Source of the DNA: Dehalococcoidales bacterium
Lineage (GTDB): Bacteria; Chloroflexota; Dehalococcoidia; Dehalococcoidales; RBG-16-60-22
DNA: 40,639 nt
NCBI GenBank assembly: GCA_028712355.1
Contig: JAQTQH010000007.1
Coordinates: forward strand, 1 to 40,639
Reading direction: 5' to 3'
The position numbers were made by a program, and so were the translations under genes. The notes under the pieces are model-generated. The model had not been told where the DNA came from. It did no database searches and worked only from the letters and a program-made list of their open reading frames with translations. Below, piece by piece: positions 9,440-19,111 of the stretch (its first letter is position 1; each line of letters starts with the position of its first letter).

Positions 9440-10435
9440 TCAGTTCTTCCCATTTCCTGCCGATTCGAACGGGTGTCCCGGAGTCTTAAAATCGGGACGA
9501 TAGTTAATTGGGGCATCCATCTCCTGCAGCCAACCGTTGTCCATCCCCAGTTTTTCCAGCAGTTCCACAACCTCGGTGTATTCATCATAGGTGATGGTAC
9601 GTGCTAGTTCGGGGTACTGCGCTGCCCTGTTCGCAGGATAGTATTGCGACATAACACTGAGCGTGATAGTTGGCGATACTTCCTCTGCCAGCCAGGTCAG
9701 TGACTCCCGGCTGCCCGCCCGCCGATTAGGTAAAATCAGGTGCCGCACGATGACTCCCTGTTGCGCGATGCCTTCATCATCCAGCACCAGATCGCCGACC
9801 TGCCGGTACATCTCCTTGATAGCGGCGCGGGCATTTGGTACATAATCTTTAACTGAGGAATATTTTTCCCCGTAATCGTCCGACGCATACCGCAGGTCCG
9901 GCAAATAAATATTGATAATGCCGTCAAGCATCCGTATCGCCTCCGGAGAGTCATAGCCGCTGGTGTTGTAAACCAGCGGCAGTTTCAACCCACGCGGCAC
10001 CGCCTCGACCAGAGACTGCACAATCTGAGGCACCATGTGCGAAGGCGTGACCAAATTGATATTGTGGCAGCCCTTTTCCTGTAAATGCAGCATCTGTTCC
10101 GCAAGCGTGACGATGCCGATCTCGTTGAATATCTGCGCGCCGTAGTCCTGGCTTATCTGATAGTTCTGGCAATAAACACAGCGCAGGTTACAGTTGCCAA
10201 AGAAAATCGTGCCGGAACCGCGCGTCCCGGAAAGCACGGGTTCCTCCCCATGATGAACACAGAACGAGGCTACTATGGGCAGGCGACCCGAATGGCAAAA
10301 CCCATGCTCGCCAGCAAGTCGATTTACCCTGCAGACACGCGGACAGATATTGCAGGAGCTTAACCGCGCTTCAAGCGCCTTTGCCCGCTGCTGTAATTCC
10401 CCTGATTCATAGAGCCTGAGATATCGCACTTCCAT
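9440..10435 (-). CDS. Radical SAM protein, PflA/PflX-like
   Basis: FFGNCNLRCVYCQNYQIS (CX3CX2C) plus N-terminal CNICPRVC Cys cluster. Confidence 0.9.
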   Translation of the reverse strand: MEVRYLRLYESGELQQRAKALEARLSSCNICPRVCRVNRLAGEHGFCHSGRLPIVASFCVHHGEEPVLSGTRGSGTIFFGNCNLRCVYCQNYQISQDYGAQIFNEIGIVTLAEQMLHLQEKGCHNINLVTPSHMVPQIVQSLVEAVPRGLKLPLVYNTSGYDSPEAIRMLDGIINIYLPDLRYASDDYGEKYSSVKDYVPNARAAIKEMYRQVGDLVLDDEGIAQQGVIVRHLILPNRRAGSRESLTWLAEEVSPTITLSVMSQYYPANRAAQYPELARTITYDEYTEVVELLEKLGMDNGWLQEMDAPINYRPDFKTPGHPFESAGNGKN

Positions 10436-10462
10436 GATAGTTATGTCAATTTACATCCGATT

Positions 10463-11617
10463 TCAAATTATACTATCGCGCTTGAGCCGGGCAACTTCTG
10501 ATGGGGATATTCCAAGCTGTTTTTGATAGACTTCTTCATTATCTGCACCGACTGCAGGGGCATGTTCGCCAACCTGCCATGGCGAGCCACTCAACTTGAT
10601 CGCCGCACCCGGGCACGTGCCTTTTCTGCCCGCATATTCCACTTCCGCAAAAAAGCCTCTTTCCTTACATTGGGGATTTTCCAATAATTCCGGTATTGAA
10701 GTTACCGCCGCCCAGGGGAAATGCATAAACTGTCCCAATTCCACCAGCTCGGCGACTTTGTGTTTTCTGGTCCAGCGCTCCAACACAACAATCACATGGT
10801 CAAGGTGTTGCCGCCGTGTACCGGTATCTCGCCACTTCGGCTCAGTCAGGTCGTCCGCCATGCCTTCCGCAGCCAGCAATTCTACCAGAGTGTCCCACTG
10901 CTGGAACAACGAGAGTAAAATATCGCCATCCTGACACGGAAAGATTCGGAAGGCTTTGTTCCAGTGCAAACTGCCCTGTCTTTTGGCGACAGTACCTTCA
11001 TAAAAGTAGCGCACCAGCACATGGTCGAGGGTTGCCGCCGCACACTCAAAAGCAGAAATATCAATATGCTGTCCTTTGCCGGAGGCGTGCCTTTCCTGAA
11101 TTGCCAGCATGATGCCGATTGCCGCGTAGAGAGAGGCAGTGTAGTAAGTCTGGTTGCCGAATGGTTTTAACGGCGGCATATCGGCCTCCCCGCAGACATA
11201 CATCTGCCCGCCCAAAGCAGAAAGAGTTAAATCAGATAATTTATAGTTACGGTAAAGTCCATTTTGCCCGAAGCCGGTTAGCGAAGCCATGACAAGCCGC
11301 GGATTCAGCCGGCGTAGTTGCGGATAGCCCAGTTCCAGTGCGTCCAGATAACCGGGCGGACAAGTCTCTATGATAATATCCGCATCTTCAGCCAGCTTTT
11401 TATAAATCTCCCGTCCCCGATCCGTCTCCAGATTAAGCGTGATGCTACGCTTACCCAGATTCAAATAACAATCAGAGGCGGATTGTTCAATTACCGTACT
11501 TTGCGGATGTTGGATACGGATAACTTCGGCGCCCATATCTGCAAAAAGACGACCGCAGAATACACCTATATCATCGGTCAAATCAAGGACGCGGTATCCG
11601 GTCAGTACCCCACCCAT
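10463..11617 (-). CDS. CaiB/BaiF family CoA-transferase
   Basis: YRVLDLTDDIGVFCGRLFADMGAEVIRIQHP; ERHASGKGQHIDIS. Start at ATG 11617 (MGGVLTGYRV), just after the gltX stop, is preferred over 11674. Confidence 0.88.
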   Translation of the reverse strand: MGGVLTGYRVLDLTDDIGVFCGRLFADMGAEVIRIQHPQSTVIEQSASDCYLNLGKRSITLNLETDRGREIYKKLAEDADIIIETCPPGYLDALELGYPQLRRLNPRLVMASLTGFGQNGLYRNYKLSDLTLSALGGQMYVCGEADMPPLKPFGNQTYYTASLYAAIGIMLAIQERHASGKGQHIDISAFECAAATLDHVLVRYFYEGTVAKRQGSLHWNKAFRIFPCQDGDILLSLFQQWDTLVELLAAEGMADDLTEPKWRDTGTRRQHLDHVIVVLERWTRKHKVAELVELGQFMHFPWAAVTSIPELLENPQCKERGFFAEVEYAGRKGTCPGAAIKLSGSPWQVGEHAPAVGADNEEVYQKQLGISPSEVARLKRDSII

Positions 11618-11619
11618 CA

Positions 11620-13095
11620 CTACCCTGCTAAACGGCGCAGTTTTTCGATAGCTATGCCAATTCGTTCCATGCAAAGCCCCCTACCAATCACCACCATCGT
11701 CTGGAAAAGAGGCGGGGCGACGGTACGTCCGGTTACTGCTACACGTAATGTTCCGAAAAGCTGCCCGGCTTTCAATCCCAACTCTTCCGCCAGCGGGCGC
11801 AGGACTCCCTCCAGTGAATCATTTTCAAAGGATGGTAAAGCGGAGAGCTTTTGATGCGCCGCTTCCAGTGCCTGCAAAGATGCCTCCCGCGTCATCTTCT
11901 TATCGATGAGTAGCACCGGCTCATATTGAAGCTCAGAAACAAAGAAAAAATCGACCAGACCCGGCACTTCCACAAGCGTGCGGGCGCGCTCCTGGGCGAG
12001 TGGCATCATCCGGTGCACGTAATCGCTGTCCAGCGGACGTTTTATCTCCGGTGGCAGCCCTTTTTCTAAAAACGGCATCGCCCGCCGCATAAACTCATCG
12101 GCGCTCAGGCTGCGGATATAAGACCCGTTCATCCAGTTCAATTTTTCCAGGTTGAAGACCGCCGCCGTCTTGCTGATGCGCTCCAGCGAGAAGTTCTGGA
12201 TAATCTGCTCGCGGGTCATAATTTCGGTTTTATCATCCAGCGACCAGCCCAGCAGCGTGAGAAAATTGAACATCGCTTCCGGCAAATAGCCCTGGTCCCG
12301 GTATTCGATGAGGGAGACCGCGCCATGCCGTTTGCTCAGCTTTACACGGTCCGGTCCCAATATCATGGGCAGGTGGGCGAATTGCGGCGGCGCGTAGCCG
12401 AGTGCCCGGTACAGCATCAGGTGGCGCGGCGTGCTTGATATCCACTCCTCCGCACGGATGACATGGGTAATTTCCATGGCATGGTCGTCCACGACATTAG
12501 CGAGATGATACGTCGGGTAACCGTCTGATTTAAGCAGGACGAAATCATCAATGGTGTTGTTTTCAAAAGAAACGTCTCCCCAGATGACATCGTGATAGGC
12601 AGTCTTGCCTTCCAGCGGCGTCTTGAATCGGACAACCGGCGTCAGACCTTCGCTGTTTTTGCGGGCACATTCATCGGCAGTCAGGCGGCGGCACATACGG
12701 TCGTAGCCGGGCGGCTGTTTGCGGCGTGCCTGCTCGGCGCGCATGGCTTCCAATCTTTCCGGAGAACAGTAGCAATAATAAGCGTTACCCTGCGCGACGA
12801 GCCTTTCGGCGGCTTCTTTATAAAGGGCAAGACGCTGCGACTGGAAGTAAGGCCCGTATTTCCCCTCTGTTTCCGGACCTTCATCCCAGTCCAGATTCAG
12901 CCAGCGCAGCCCTTCCAGTATTGCTTCCACCGCGCCCGTGACCGTGCGGGCGACATCGGTGTCCTCGATACGCACGACAAAGCTGCCTTTATGATGGCGG
13001 GCGAACAGCCAGGCAAAAAGAGCGGTGCGGATATTACCCACGTGGGGAAATCCGGTAGGGCTTGGCGCAAAACGGGTACGAACAGTCTCAGTCAT
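11620..13095 (-). CDS. gltX: Glutamyl-tRNA synthetase
   Basis: RFAPSPTGFPHVGNIRTALFAWLFARHHKG (HIGH-like) and KLSKRHGA (KMSKS) motifs. Confidence 0.96.
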   Translation of the reverse strand: MTETVRTRFAPSPTGFPHVGNIRTALFAWLFARHHKGSFVVRIEDTDVARTVTGAVEAILEGLRWLNLDWDEGPETEGKYGPYFQSQRLALYKEAAERLVAQGNAYYCYCSPERLEAMRAEQARRKQPPGYDRMCRRLTADECARKNSEGLTPVVRFKTPLEGKTAYHDVIWGDVSFENNTIDDFVLLKSDGYPTYHLANVVDDHAMEITHVIRAEEWISSTPRHLMLYRALGYAPPQFAHLPMILGPDRVKLSKRHGAVSLIEYRDQGYLPEAMFNFLTLLGWSLDDKTEIMTREQIIQNFSLERISKTAAVFNLEKLNWMNGSYIRSLSADEFMRRAMPFLEKGLPPEIKRPLDSDYVHRMMPLAQERARTLVEVPGLVDFFFVSELQYEPVLLIDKKMTREASLQALEAAHQKLSALPSFENDSLEGVLRPLAEELGLKAGQLFGTLRVAVTGRTVAPPLFQTMVVIGRGLCMERIGIAIEKLRRLAG

Positions 13096-13119
13096 GGATT
13101 AACCTTTCCAGTCAGTTAT

Positions 13120-13347
13120 CTATTTCTTTTCTTCTATTGCGATAACGCGCTTTTCCAGTTTCTGGATTTTCTTCACAATCCAGACGATGAAGAAAACACT
13201 GTAAATACTCATCATGGTCAGGGAAAGTACAATCAACTGAATTCCGGTGGTGGGGTTGTTGAGCCAGATGATAAAACCGATGAACACACCGCCGATGACA
13301 GGATTAATAAAGGCAAGTATCAGACCGATGATAGCCAGAACATCCAT
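13120..13347 (-). CDS. Small membrane protein, about 75 aa
   Basis: MDVLAIIGLILAFINPVIGGVFIGFIIWL... two hydrophobic segments and basic coil; start at 13347 avoids overlap with rluD. Confidence 0.6.
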   Translation of the reverse strand: MDVLAIIGLILAFINPVIGGVFIGFIIWLNNPTTGIQLIVLSLTMMSIYSVFFIVWIVKKIQKLEKRVIAIEEKK

Positions 13348-13373
13348 GCAACTCTTTCTCCTTTTGCGTTGCC

Positions 13374-14294
13374 TTATTTTACCACCCAATCAGCTTCCCG
13401 TTCTACCGCTTTCAAAGCACTTGTTAAATCCGCAGGCAACTCTGATATGAACTCAATATATTCACCGGTGGAAGGCATGCTAAAACCGAGCTTGCAAGCA
13501 TGGAGAAACTGGCGTGCTAAATAGGGAGACTTCATGCCGTACATGGTATCACCCACCACCGGAAAGCCGATGGCCGCCAGGTGTACCCGTATCTGGTGGG
13601 TACGCCCGGTTCTCAGTTTCAATTCCAGCAGACTATGGTTACCGATATACCGGAGAATACGGTATTCCGTGCTGGATTCCCTGCCCCGCGATACCACCGC
13701 CATTTTTTTGCGGTCGTGCGGGTCTCGCCCCATTTCCGCCTCGATGATGCCACACCCGGGGGTCAGTCTGCCCCTGACCAGCGACTGATATATCTTGGTT
13801 ACCATGTGAGACTTGAACTGGTTCGCCAGGTTTAGCTGAGCAGCGCGGTTCTTCGCCACCACCATCAACCCGGAAGTATCCTTGTCCAGCCGGTGGACGA
13901 TGCCAGGTCGCGGGGAATTACCAATCTCTGCCAGCGCCGGATAGTGAGCGAGGATGGCATTGACCAGCGTATGCCCGGGATGCCCCGGCGCGGGATGTAC
14001 CGTCAGTCCGGCGGGCTTATCCACCACGAGCAGGTCGGCATCTTCATAAACGATTTTCAGGAGCATCGCTTCCGGAGCGATGGGACTTGGCGGCGGGGGC
14101 GTTACCATAATTTCGATGCCGTCGCCCGTGTTTACTTTGTAGCTTGCTTTAGCACGACGACTATTGACAGTGACGTACCCATCAGCGATAAGCTTCTGTA
14201 CCTGGGTACGGGAAAGCTCTGGATATTTATCACTGATGAACCGGTCGAGACGGATGCCGCCGCTCTCCGCGGTGAAGTTGTAACCGTTGTCCAT
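13374..14294 (-). CDS. rluD: 23S rRNA pseudouridine synthase, RluD family
   Basis: N-terminal S4 domain; GIVHRLDKDTSGLMVVAK catalytic motif; LELKLRTGRTHQIRVHLA. Confidence 0.93.
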   Translation of the reverse strand: MDNGYNFTAESGGIRLDRFISDKYPELSRTQVQKLIADGYVTVNSRRAKASYKVNTGDGIEIMVTPPPPSPIAPEAMLLKIVYEDADLLVVDKPAGLTVHPAPGHPGHTLVNAILAHYPALAEIGNSPRPGIVHRLDKDTSGLMVVAKNRAAQLNLANQFKSHMVTKIYQSLVRGRLTPGCGIIEAEMGRDPHDRKKMAVVSRGRESSTEYRILRYIGNHSLLELKLRTGRTHQIRVHLAAIGFPVVGDTMYGMKSPYLARQFLHACKLGFSMPSTGEYIEFISELPADLTSALKAVEREADWVVK

Positions 14295-14295
14295 G

Positions 14296-14787
14296 CTACT
14301 CGCTTTCTCGAAGCATGACTCGAAGCAGGGAGTAAGCGATGATAATAATGCCCACCGTCACCGCAGAATCAGCAACGTTGAAGATAGGCCAGAATTTGAA
14401 ATCAATAAAGTCGGTCACGGATCCCTGTCGGAGACGGTCAACCAGATTACCCAGAGTGCCACCCAGCACCAGTCCAAGAGCTATCATGCCGGGAGTGCTA
14501 TCCAGCACCGGCAAGTACCGGCGGGAAAAGAACGCACATGCAATCAGGACAACAACTCCGGCAATTGCAACCGCAGCCAGTACCTCGGATTGACCCGGGA
14601 AAATTCCGAAGGCGGCTCCGGTATTACGGATATGAACAATCCTGAAGAATCCCTGGTCAACCAGAACGTGCCCGGGGAGAATATTGGTACGAATCCAGGA
14701 CTTGCTCAGCTGGTCGGCAATTACAATGAGGGCTCCGACTAGGAAAAAGACGACAATACGCCATTCAAGGTGTTTTAGGTTTGACAT
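14296..14787 (-). CDS. lspA: Lipoprotein signal peptidase II
   Basis: IVIADQLSKSWI; RNTGAAFGIF; GGTLGNLVDRLRQGSVTDFIDF; FNVADSAVTVG. Start at ATG 14787. Confidence 0.94.
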   Translation of the reverse strand: MSNLKHLEWRIVVFFLVGALIVIADQLSKSWIRTNILPGHVLVDQGFFRIVHIRNTGAAFGIFPGQSEVLAAVAIAGVVVLIACAFFSRRYLPVLDSTPGMIALGLVLGGTLGNLVDRLRQGSVTDFIDFKFWPIFNVADSAVTVGIIIIAYSLLRVMLRESE

Positions 14788-15130
14788 TCTTCGCCTTGCA
14801 GCTGAGACAAAGACTGGCCTGAGGCAGAGCTTCCAACCGGGCCGGGTCGATAGGCTGCCCGCAGACATCACATTTACCATAAGTGCCCGATTCCATTTTG
14901 CTCAGCGCGCGGTCTATTTCCGCAATCTGCCCGCGTAGGCGGTTCTCCAGGGCAAGGCGCTTCTCCAGCTCCATGGTCTCGGTGGCTTCTTCTTCACGTT
15001 TGCCAAACGGACTGCCCTCACGTCTCTCCTCGGTGGTGGAGACGTCAACTTCCATCTGTTTGAGCTCCTGTTCCAGGCGAACCCGCTCATTTTCCAAACG
15101 TTTACGCGAAGCAGACAATTCCAGAGCCAT
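14765..15130 (-). CDS. DksA/TraR-type zinc-finger protein
   Basis: LSKMESGTYGKCDVCGQPIDPARLEALPQASLCLSC. Confidence 0.92.
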   Translation of the reverse strand: MALELSASRKRLENERVRLEQELKQMEVDVSTTEERREGSPFGKREEEATETMELEKRLALENRLRGQIAEIDRALSKMESGTYGKCDVCGQPIDPARLEALPQASLCLSCKAKNVKPKTP

Positions 15131-15317
15131 GTTGTCCTCCCTTAACCCAGTGGCGCCAGGTGTGAATCGGACTATTTACTCAATACCCTGCACTTGCAGG
15201 AACGTAATCAAACTCAATCAATGAAAATACAGCCAGCGAGCGACCGGACTATCTTGCGGCGGTTATGACTGCCAACCAGTCCCTGTGTTCAAACTGCGGT
15301 GTTCAATACGATTCTCT

Positions 15318-15346
15318 AGTTTAACCCATTTGTTGCCGATGGTCAA
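15318..15346 (-). promoter_or_regulatory. Putative promoter upstream of the DksA/TraR gene
   Basis: TTGACC - 17 bp - TAAACT on the minus strand. Confidence 0.4.
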
Positions 15347-15623
15347 TAGGTTTTTCACGATTGTAGCATAAACAAAAAGATATTTCCACAGCCCTCATAT
15401 CATAATCACCCGGGACTTCGCCCGGGATCTGTCTTTTCTTATTTGTTGTTGCTTGTGCCTGTCTCGCTCACTGTATCCCCTGCTCCAGCTAAATCTATCC
15501 AGGCATAATAGTTGACTCTTATCGGAGAGGACAGAATGGGGTAAGCACCATATCACAATCATAATTGAACAGAACCTTCGCCAGTTGTTTAAAAGTATAG
15601 GCAGATACAATATAAGCAATCAG

Positions 15624-15652
15624 TAGACACTGTTAACTTTTTTAGATATAAT
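15624..15652 (+). promoter_or_regulatory. Putative promoter of the PspC/LiaF operon
   Basis: TAGACA - 17 bp - TATAAT, 41 bp before the ATG at 15694. Confidence 0.6.
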
Positions 15653-15693
15653 CCAGCCAGTGTCAGGTAATCAAGGCACAGCAAGGAGGCACC

Positions 15694-16176
15694 ATGCCAA
15701 AGAGATTGTACCGCAGCCAGAGCGACCGTATCATCTGGGGGGTTTGCGGGGGACTGGCGGACTATTTCAACATCGACCCGGCTATCGTGAGACTGGTCTT
15801 TGCCCTTCTGGCGCTGGCAAACGGCGTCGGCATCATGATTTATATCATCATGGCGATTGTGGTACCGGTGGCAGGATCGAAGGTCACCACTCCGGAAGAA
15901 ACGGTAAAAGAAAACATCGTGGAAATCAAGGCAACCGCCGAGGAGTTCGGCAAGGAAATTCGCAACACCTTTCAAGGAGAGGAGAAGGCAGAAATGTCAG
16001 ATAATTCGCAGCAGCGCCGCAACATCCTGGGCATCATTCTTATCATTGTCGGTGCGATTGTCCTGATGAGCACCCTCAACCTGTTCCGCTGGTTCAACTG
16101 GGGCATCATCTGGCCGGTCCTTCTCATTATCGTAGGTCTAATCATAATCTTCATGACCGGCCGGAAGAGAAGCTAG
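15694..16176 (+). CDS. PspC-domain protein with C-terminal LiaI-like TM region
   Basis: KRLYRSQSDRIIWGVCGGLADYFNIDPAIVRLVFALLAL PspC signature. Confidence 0.92.
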   Translation: MPKRLYRSQSDRIIWGVCGGLADYFNIDPAIVRLVFALLALANGVGIMIYIIMAIVVPVAGSKVTTPEETVKENIVEIKATAEEFGKEIRNTFQGEEKAEMSDNSQQRRNILGIILIIVGAIVLMSTLNLFRWFNWGIIWPVLLIIVGLIIIFMTGRKRS

Positions 16177-16178
16177 CC

Positions 16179-17081
16179 ATGCCGCAACAAAAATCGGCGC
16201 CATCACACACCATCCCTGTCTGGGGCGTGTTCCTGCTCTTTTTAGGCATCGTCCTTTTGCTGCAGAACCTCAAAATCCTGTCCTGGGGACTGTGGAGCGT
16301 GCTGTGGCGTTTCTGGCCCATCGTAATCATCACCGTGGGACTGGGTATCCTGCTGCGGCACCGCAATCCCTGGCTGGTCAGCGGTATTATCCTGCTCATC
16401 TTTCTCGCCTGCCTCGGTATCGCACAGTGGCAATATTCCACATCACCGGCATCTCAGGCGGGAATACAGAACTATTCAGCACCCCTGAATAATCTGACCG
16501 ATGCCCGGGTCAAGATTAACTTCAGCGCGGGAAAACTGACCATGAGCAGCCTGCCCTCCGGTTCGCTCAATCTTGTCGAAGTCGAGTCGGAATCCGCCAC
16601 CGGAAGCGGCATCCGTGCCGATTTTCAACGACAGGGAAGCGAAGGCACCCTGCATCTGGAAACGGCACCGGTCAACCGCCAGTTCTGGGATGAAACGAAA
16701 TGGTACCTCAACCTTTCCCGCCGGGTGCCCTTTAATCTGGAGGTCAATTCCAACGTCGGGGAATTGAACTTGGACCTCCGCCAGCTTATACTGAGCGAAC
16801 TAAGCATGGACCTGAATGCCGGAAGCTGCATCTTAGCCCTGCCCGCTCCAACCGAAAAAACCAACGCATATATCAAAGCCAATATCGGCAACCTGGAAGT
16901 GACCATCCCCCAAGGCGCAGCGACACGCATCAAAACAACTGGTAATCTAAGTAACCTGGTGGTAGATACCACGCGTTTTCCGAAGAAAGGCGATTACTAT
17001 GTTTCAGACGGATTTTCGACTTCCGCCCAGCGGCTGGAGATAGAACTAAATTGCAATATCGGCAGAGTTGAGGTAAAGTAG
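16179..17081 (+). CDS. LiaF/toastrack-like membrane protein
   Basis: N-terminal TM block similar to the preceding protein; C-terminal beta-repeat region (FNLEVNSNVGELNLDLRQL...IKANIGNLEVTIP...NIGRVEVK). Confidence 0.8.
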   Translation: MPQQKSAPSHTIPVWGVFLLFLGIVLLLQNLKILSWGLWSVLWRFWPIVIITVGLGILLRHRNPWLVSGIILLIFLACLGIAQWQYSTSPASQAGIQNYSAPLNNLTDARVKINFSAGKLTMSSLPSGSLNLVEVESESATGSGIRADFQRQGSEGTLHLETAPVNRQFWDETKWYLNLSRRVPFNLEVNSNVGELNLDLRQLILSELSMDLNAGSCILALPAPTEKTNAYIKANIGNLEVTIPQGAATRIKTTGNLSNLVVDTTRFPKKGDYYVSDGFSTSAQRLEIELNCNIGRVEVK

Positions 17082-17128
17082 ATTCAGGCTGCTGTAATTC
17101 CCAATCATCAACAAGTTCTCCATGATAT

Positions 17129-17863
17129 ATGAAGACTATTATATTGATTATCGTCGGTGCCGCCGCCGCACTCGTGCTTGGTTTTGTCGGTTTTTTCCTG
17201 GCTAACCGGGTCTTACCCGCGGCGCAAACACCCGCAACCCAGATGCCGGTCGCAACGACAACCGTACCGTCTGCCACGTCAATACCTACGCCGACTTCCG
17301 CTTCGGTCACACCAGCTCCTGACCCCACTACCTCCACACCAGCGCCCACTACTCTCGACCAGAATATCGCCGGATTACAGCAGGCGATTGAGAGCGTACT
17401 GGCGACAGGCAAAAGCCGGGAATTCATCCTGAACATCAGCGAAAGCGAAGCCAATATTGAAGCAAGCAAAATGCTCGCCACAGCTACCATGCCGGCCGAT
17501 GTCCCGCTCGAAATCAAGGGTGTCGTAATTGACTTTAAACCCGGTAACACCATCCTGACCAGCATTGATACGATAGTCCGCAGCATCATTAGTCTGCCGG
17601 TAACTGTGAAGGTACAACTCCAGGTGAGCATCCAATCCGGGAAACCCGCTGCCAAAGCTACCGATATTAGCTTTACCGGCTCTGCGCTGATGCCGCAATC
17701 CGTTAAAGACCAGATAAGCACGCTTATCACCCAACAAGTAGATGCCCTTATCATGCAACTGACCGCTTCGCAGGTAGCCGGCGGTAAAGTTACACTGGAA
17801 TATCTTAAAATCGACATACAGGAAAACAGCGCGGCACTGACCGTGCTCGTAAAGCCAATATAA
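17129..17863 (+). CDS. Secreted or membrane-anchored protein with Pro/Thr-rich linker
   Basis: N-terminal TM helix, PTPTSASVTPAPDPTTSTPAPTT linker, folded C-terminus. Confidence 0.7.
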   Translation: MKTIILIIVGAAAALVLGFVGFFLANRVLPAAQTPATQMPVATTTVPSATSIPTPTSASVTPAPDPTTSTPAPTTLDQNIAGLQQAIESVLATGKSREFILNISESEANIEASKMLATATMPADVPLEIKGVVIDFKPGNTILTSIDTIVRSIISLPVTVKVQLQVSIQSGKPAAKATDISFTGSALMPQSVKDQISTLITQQVDALIMQLTASQVAGGKVTLEYLKIDIQENSAALTVLVKPI

Positions 17864-17882
17864 ACGAGGAGGATATTTATTC

Positions 17883-19049
17883 ATGAAAGCAGCTGTATTC
17901 TATGGAGCAAAAGATTTCCGGGTAGAAGACATCGCCATGCCCAAAATCCAGGCTACCGATGTCCTGATTAAAGTGAAGGCTTGCGGCATCTGCGGCTCCG
18001 ATCTGCACGCCTATAAACAGGGCATTTTCAGCCGCCCCGGCTTCGTCATGGGTCACGAGCTGTCCGGCGAAGTTATCGAGGTCGGCGCAAAGGTAAAAGG
18101 CATCAAGAAGGGCGACCGCGTTATACCGCTGGTGGTGGGGCTGAACGATGCTATTGAAGGCTGCGGCAAGTGTTACTGGTGCTTACGCGGTCAAAAGCAG
18201 TGGTGTCCTTCGGTAGCGCACAAGCCGTGCGGCAAATGCGAACCCTGCCAGAAGGGCGAGTTCTGGCTATGCACCGAGATGCAGCGCTTCATGCTCCAGG
18301 GCTACAGTCGTAACGGCGGCTTTGCCGAATATATGTATGTCCCCGATGCTATCCTCGACCAGAATATTTTTAAAATCCCGGATAACATCAGCTGGGAAGA
18401 AGCGGCACTCATTGAGCCGCTCTGGGGCGCCTACCGCTGGGTCGCTATGGCGGATCCGCAGCCTCAAGATGTGGTGGTGGTCACCGGCCTGGGCACCATA
18501 GGCACGCTGGTGATGGAAGTGCTCAAGAACTATGTCTCCAAAGTAATCGTATCCGAAGTTTCCGAAAAGCGTCTTGAACTTGCGCGGAGCCTCGGCGCCG
18601 ATGTTACCATTAACGCCCTGAAAGAAGACCCACTCAAGAAGGTGATTGAGATTACCGGTTCCGGGCGCAGCTTCAGCGGCAAGCACGGCGGTTGTGCCGA
18701 TAGCGTTATAGAGTGCACCGGCGTCGGGCGGGTGCTGCAGCAGGCTATCGAAATGACGCGCACCGGCGGTCATGTCGTCCTGGTCGGGTTGTTTGAAGAG
18801 CCGGTATCAATGGATATCAATCACATCATCCACAAACAGCTCAAGCTGGTCAGCTCCTTCGGATGGGGTAAGGAACCCATCTGCGAGGAGGTTAAAGGGG
18901 CCATCAAAATGCTCGCCCAGGGTAAGGTCAATGTCAAGGCGCTCATTTCTCACCAGTACCCGGTAGACAAGATAATGGAAGCTTTTGAAATCCAGACCAA
19001 GCCCGACCAATCGGTCAAGGTCATCATTAAGCCGGAAATGAAAGCCTGA
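17883..19049 (+). CDS. Zinc-dependent alcohol dehydrogenase (MDR superfamily)
   Basis: KACGICGSDLHAYKQG, GHELSGEVIEVGAKVKGIKKGDRV, VTGLGTIGTLVMEV; two Cys4 structural-zinc motifs. Confidence 0.93.
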   Translation: MKAAVFYGAKDFRVEDIAMPKIQATDVLIKVKACGICGSDLHAYKQGIFSRPGFVMGHELSGEVIEVGAKVKGIKKGDRVIPLVVGLNDAIEGCGKCYWCLRGQKQWCPSVAHKPCGKCEPCQKGEFWLCTEMQRFMLQGYSRNGGFAEYMYVPDAILDQNIFKIPDNISWEEAALIEPLWGAYRWVAMADPQPQDVVVVTGLGTIGTLVMEVLKNYVSKVIVSEVSEKRLELARSLGADVTINALKEDPLKKVIEITGSGRSFSGKHGGCADSVIECTGVGRVLQQAIEMTRTGGHVVLVGLFEEPVSMDINHIIHKQLKLVSSFGWGKEPICEEVKGAIKMLAQGKVNVKALISHQYPVDKIMEAFEIQTKPDQSVKVIIKPEMKA

Positions 19050-19075
19050 CCGCTAACACTACAAAAGTAAATAAG

Positions 19076-19104
19076 AAGGGGCACCTTAAAAGTGCCCCTT
19101 TTGG
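19076..19104 (+). terminator. Rho-independent terminator after the alcohol dehydrogenase
   Basis: AAGGGGCAC-CTTAAAA-GTGCCCCTT followed by TTGGGTTT. Confidence 0.75.
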
Positions 19105-19111
19105 GTTTCTG

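Noticed and set aside
12592-13524. + strand 310-aa ORF
   Set aside because: Antisense to gltX and its downstream neighbours; no recognisable motif.
15409-15430. CCCGGG-ACTTCG-CCCGGG hairpin
   Set aside because: Possible terminator-like structure, but there is no upstream + strand gene for it and no clear T-tract; left unassigned.
15589-15975. - strand 128-aa ORF in the 15.1-15.7 kb gap
   Set aside because: Overlaps the PspC coding region antisense; no plausible family.
16930-17817. - strand 295-aa ORF
   Set aside because: Antisense to the linker-containing secreted protein; its low-complexity Val/Gly stretch mirrors the Pro/Thr linker.
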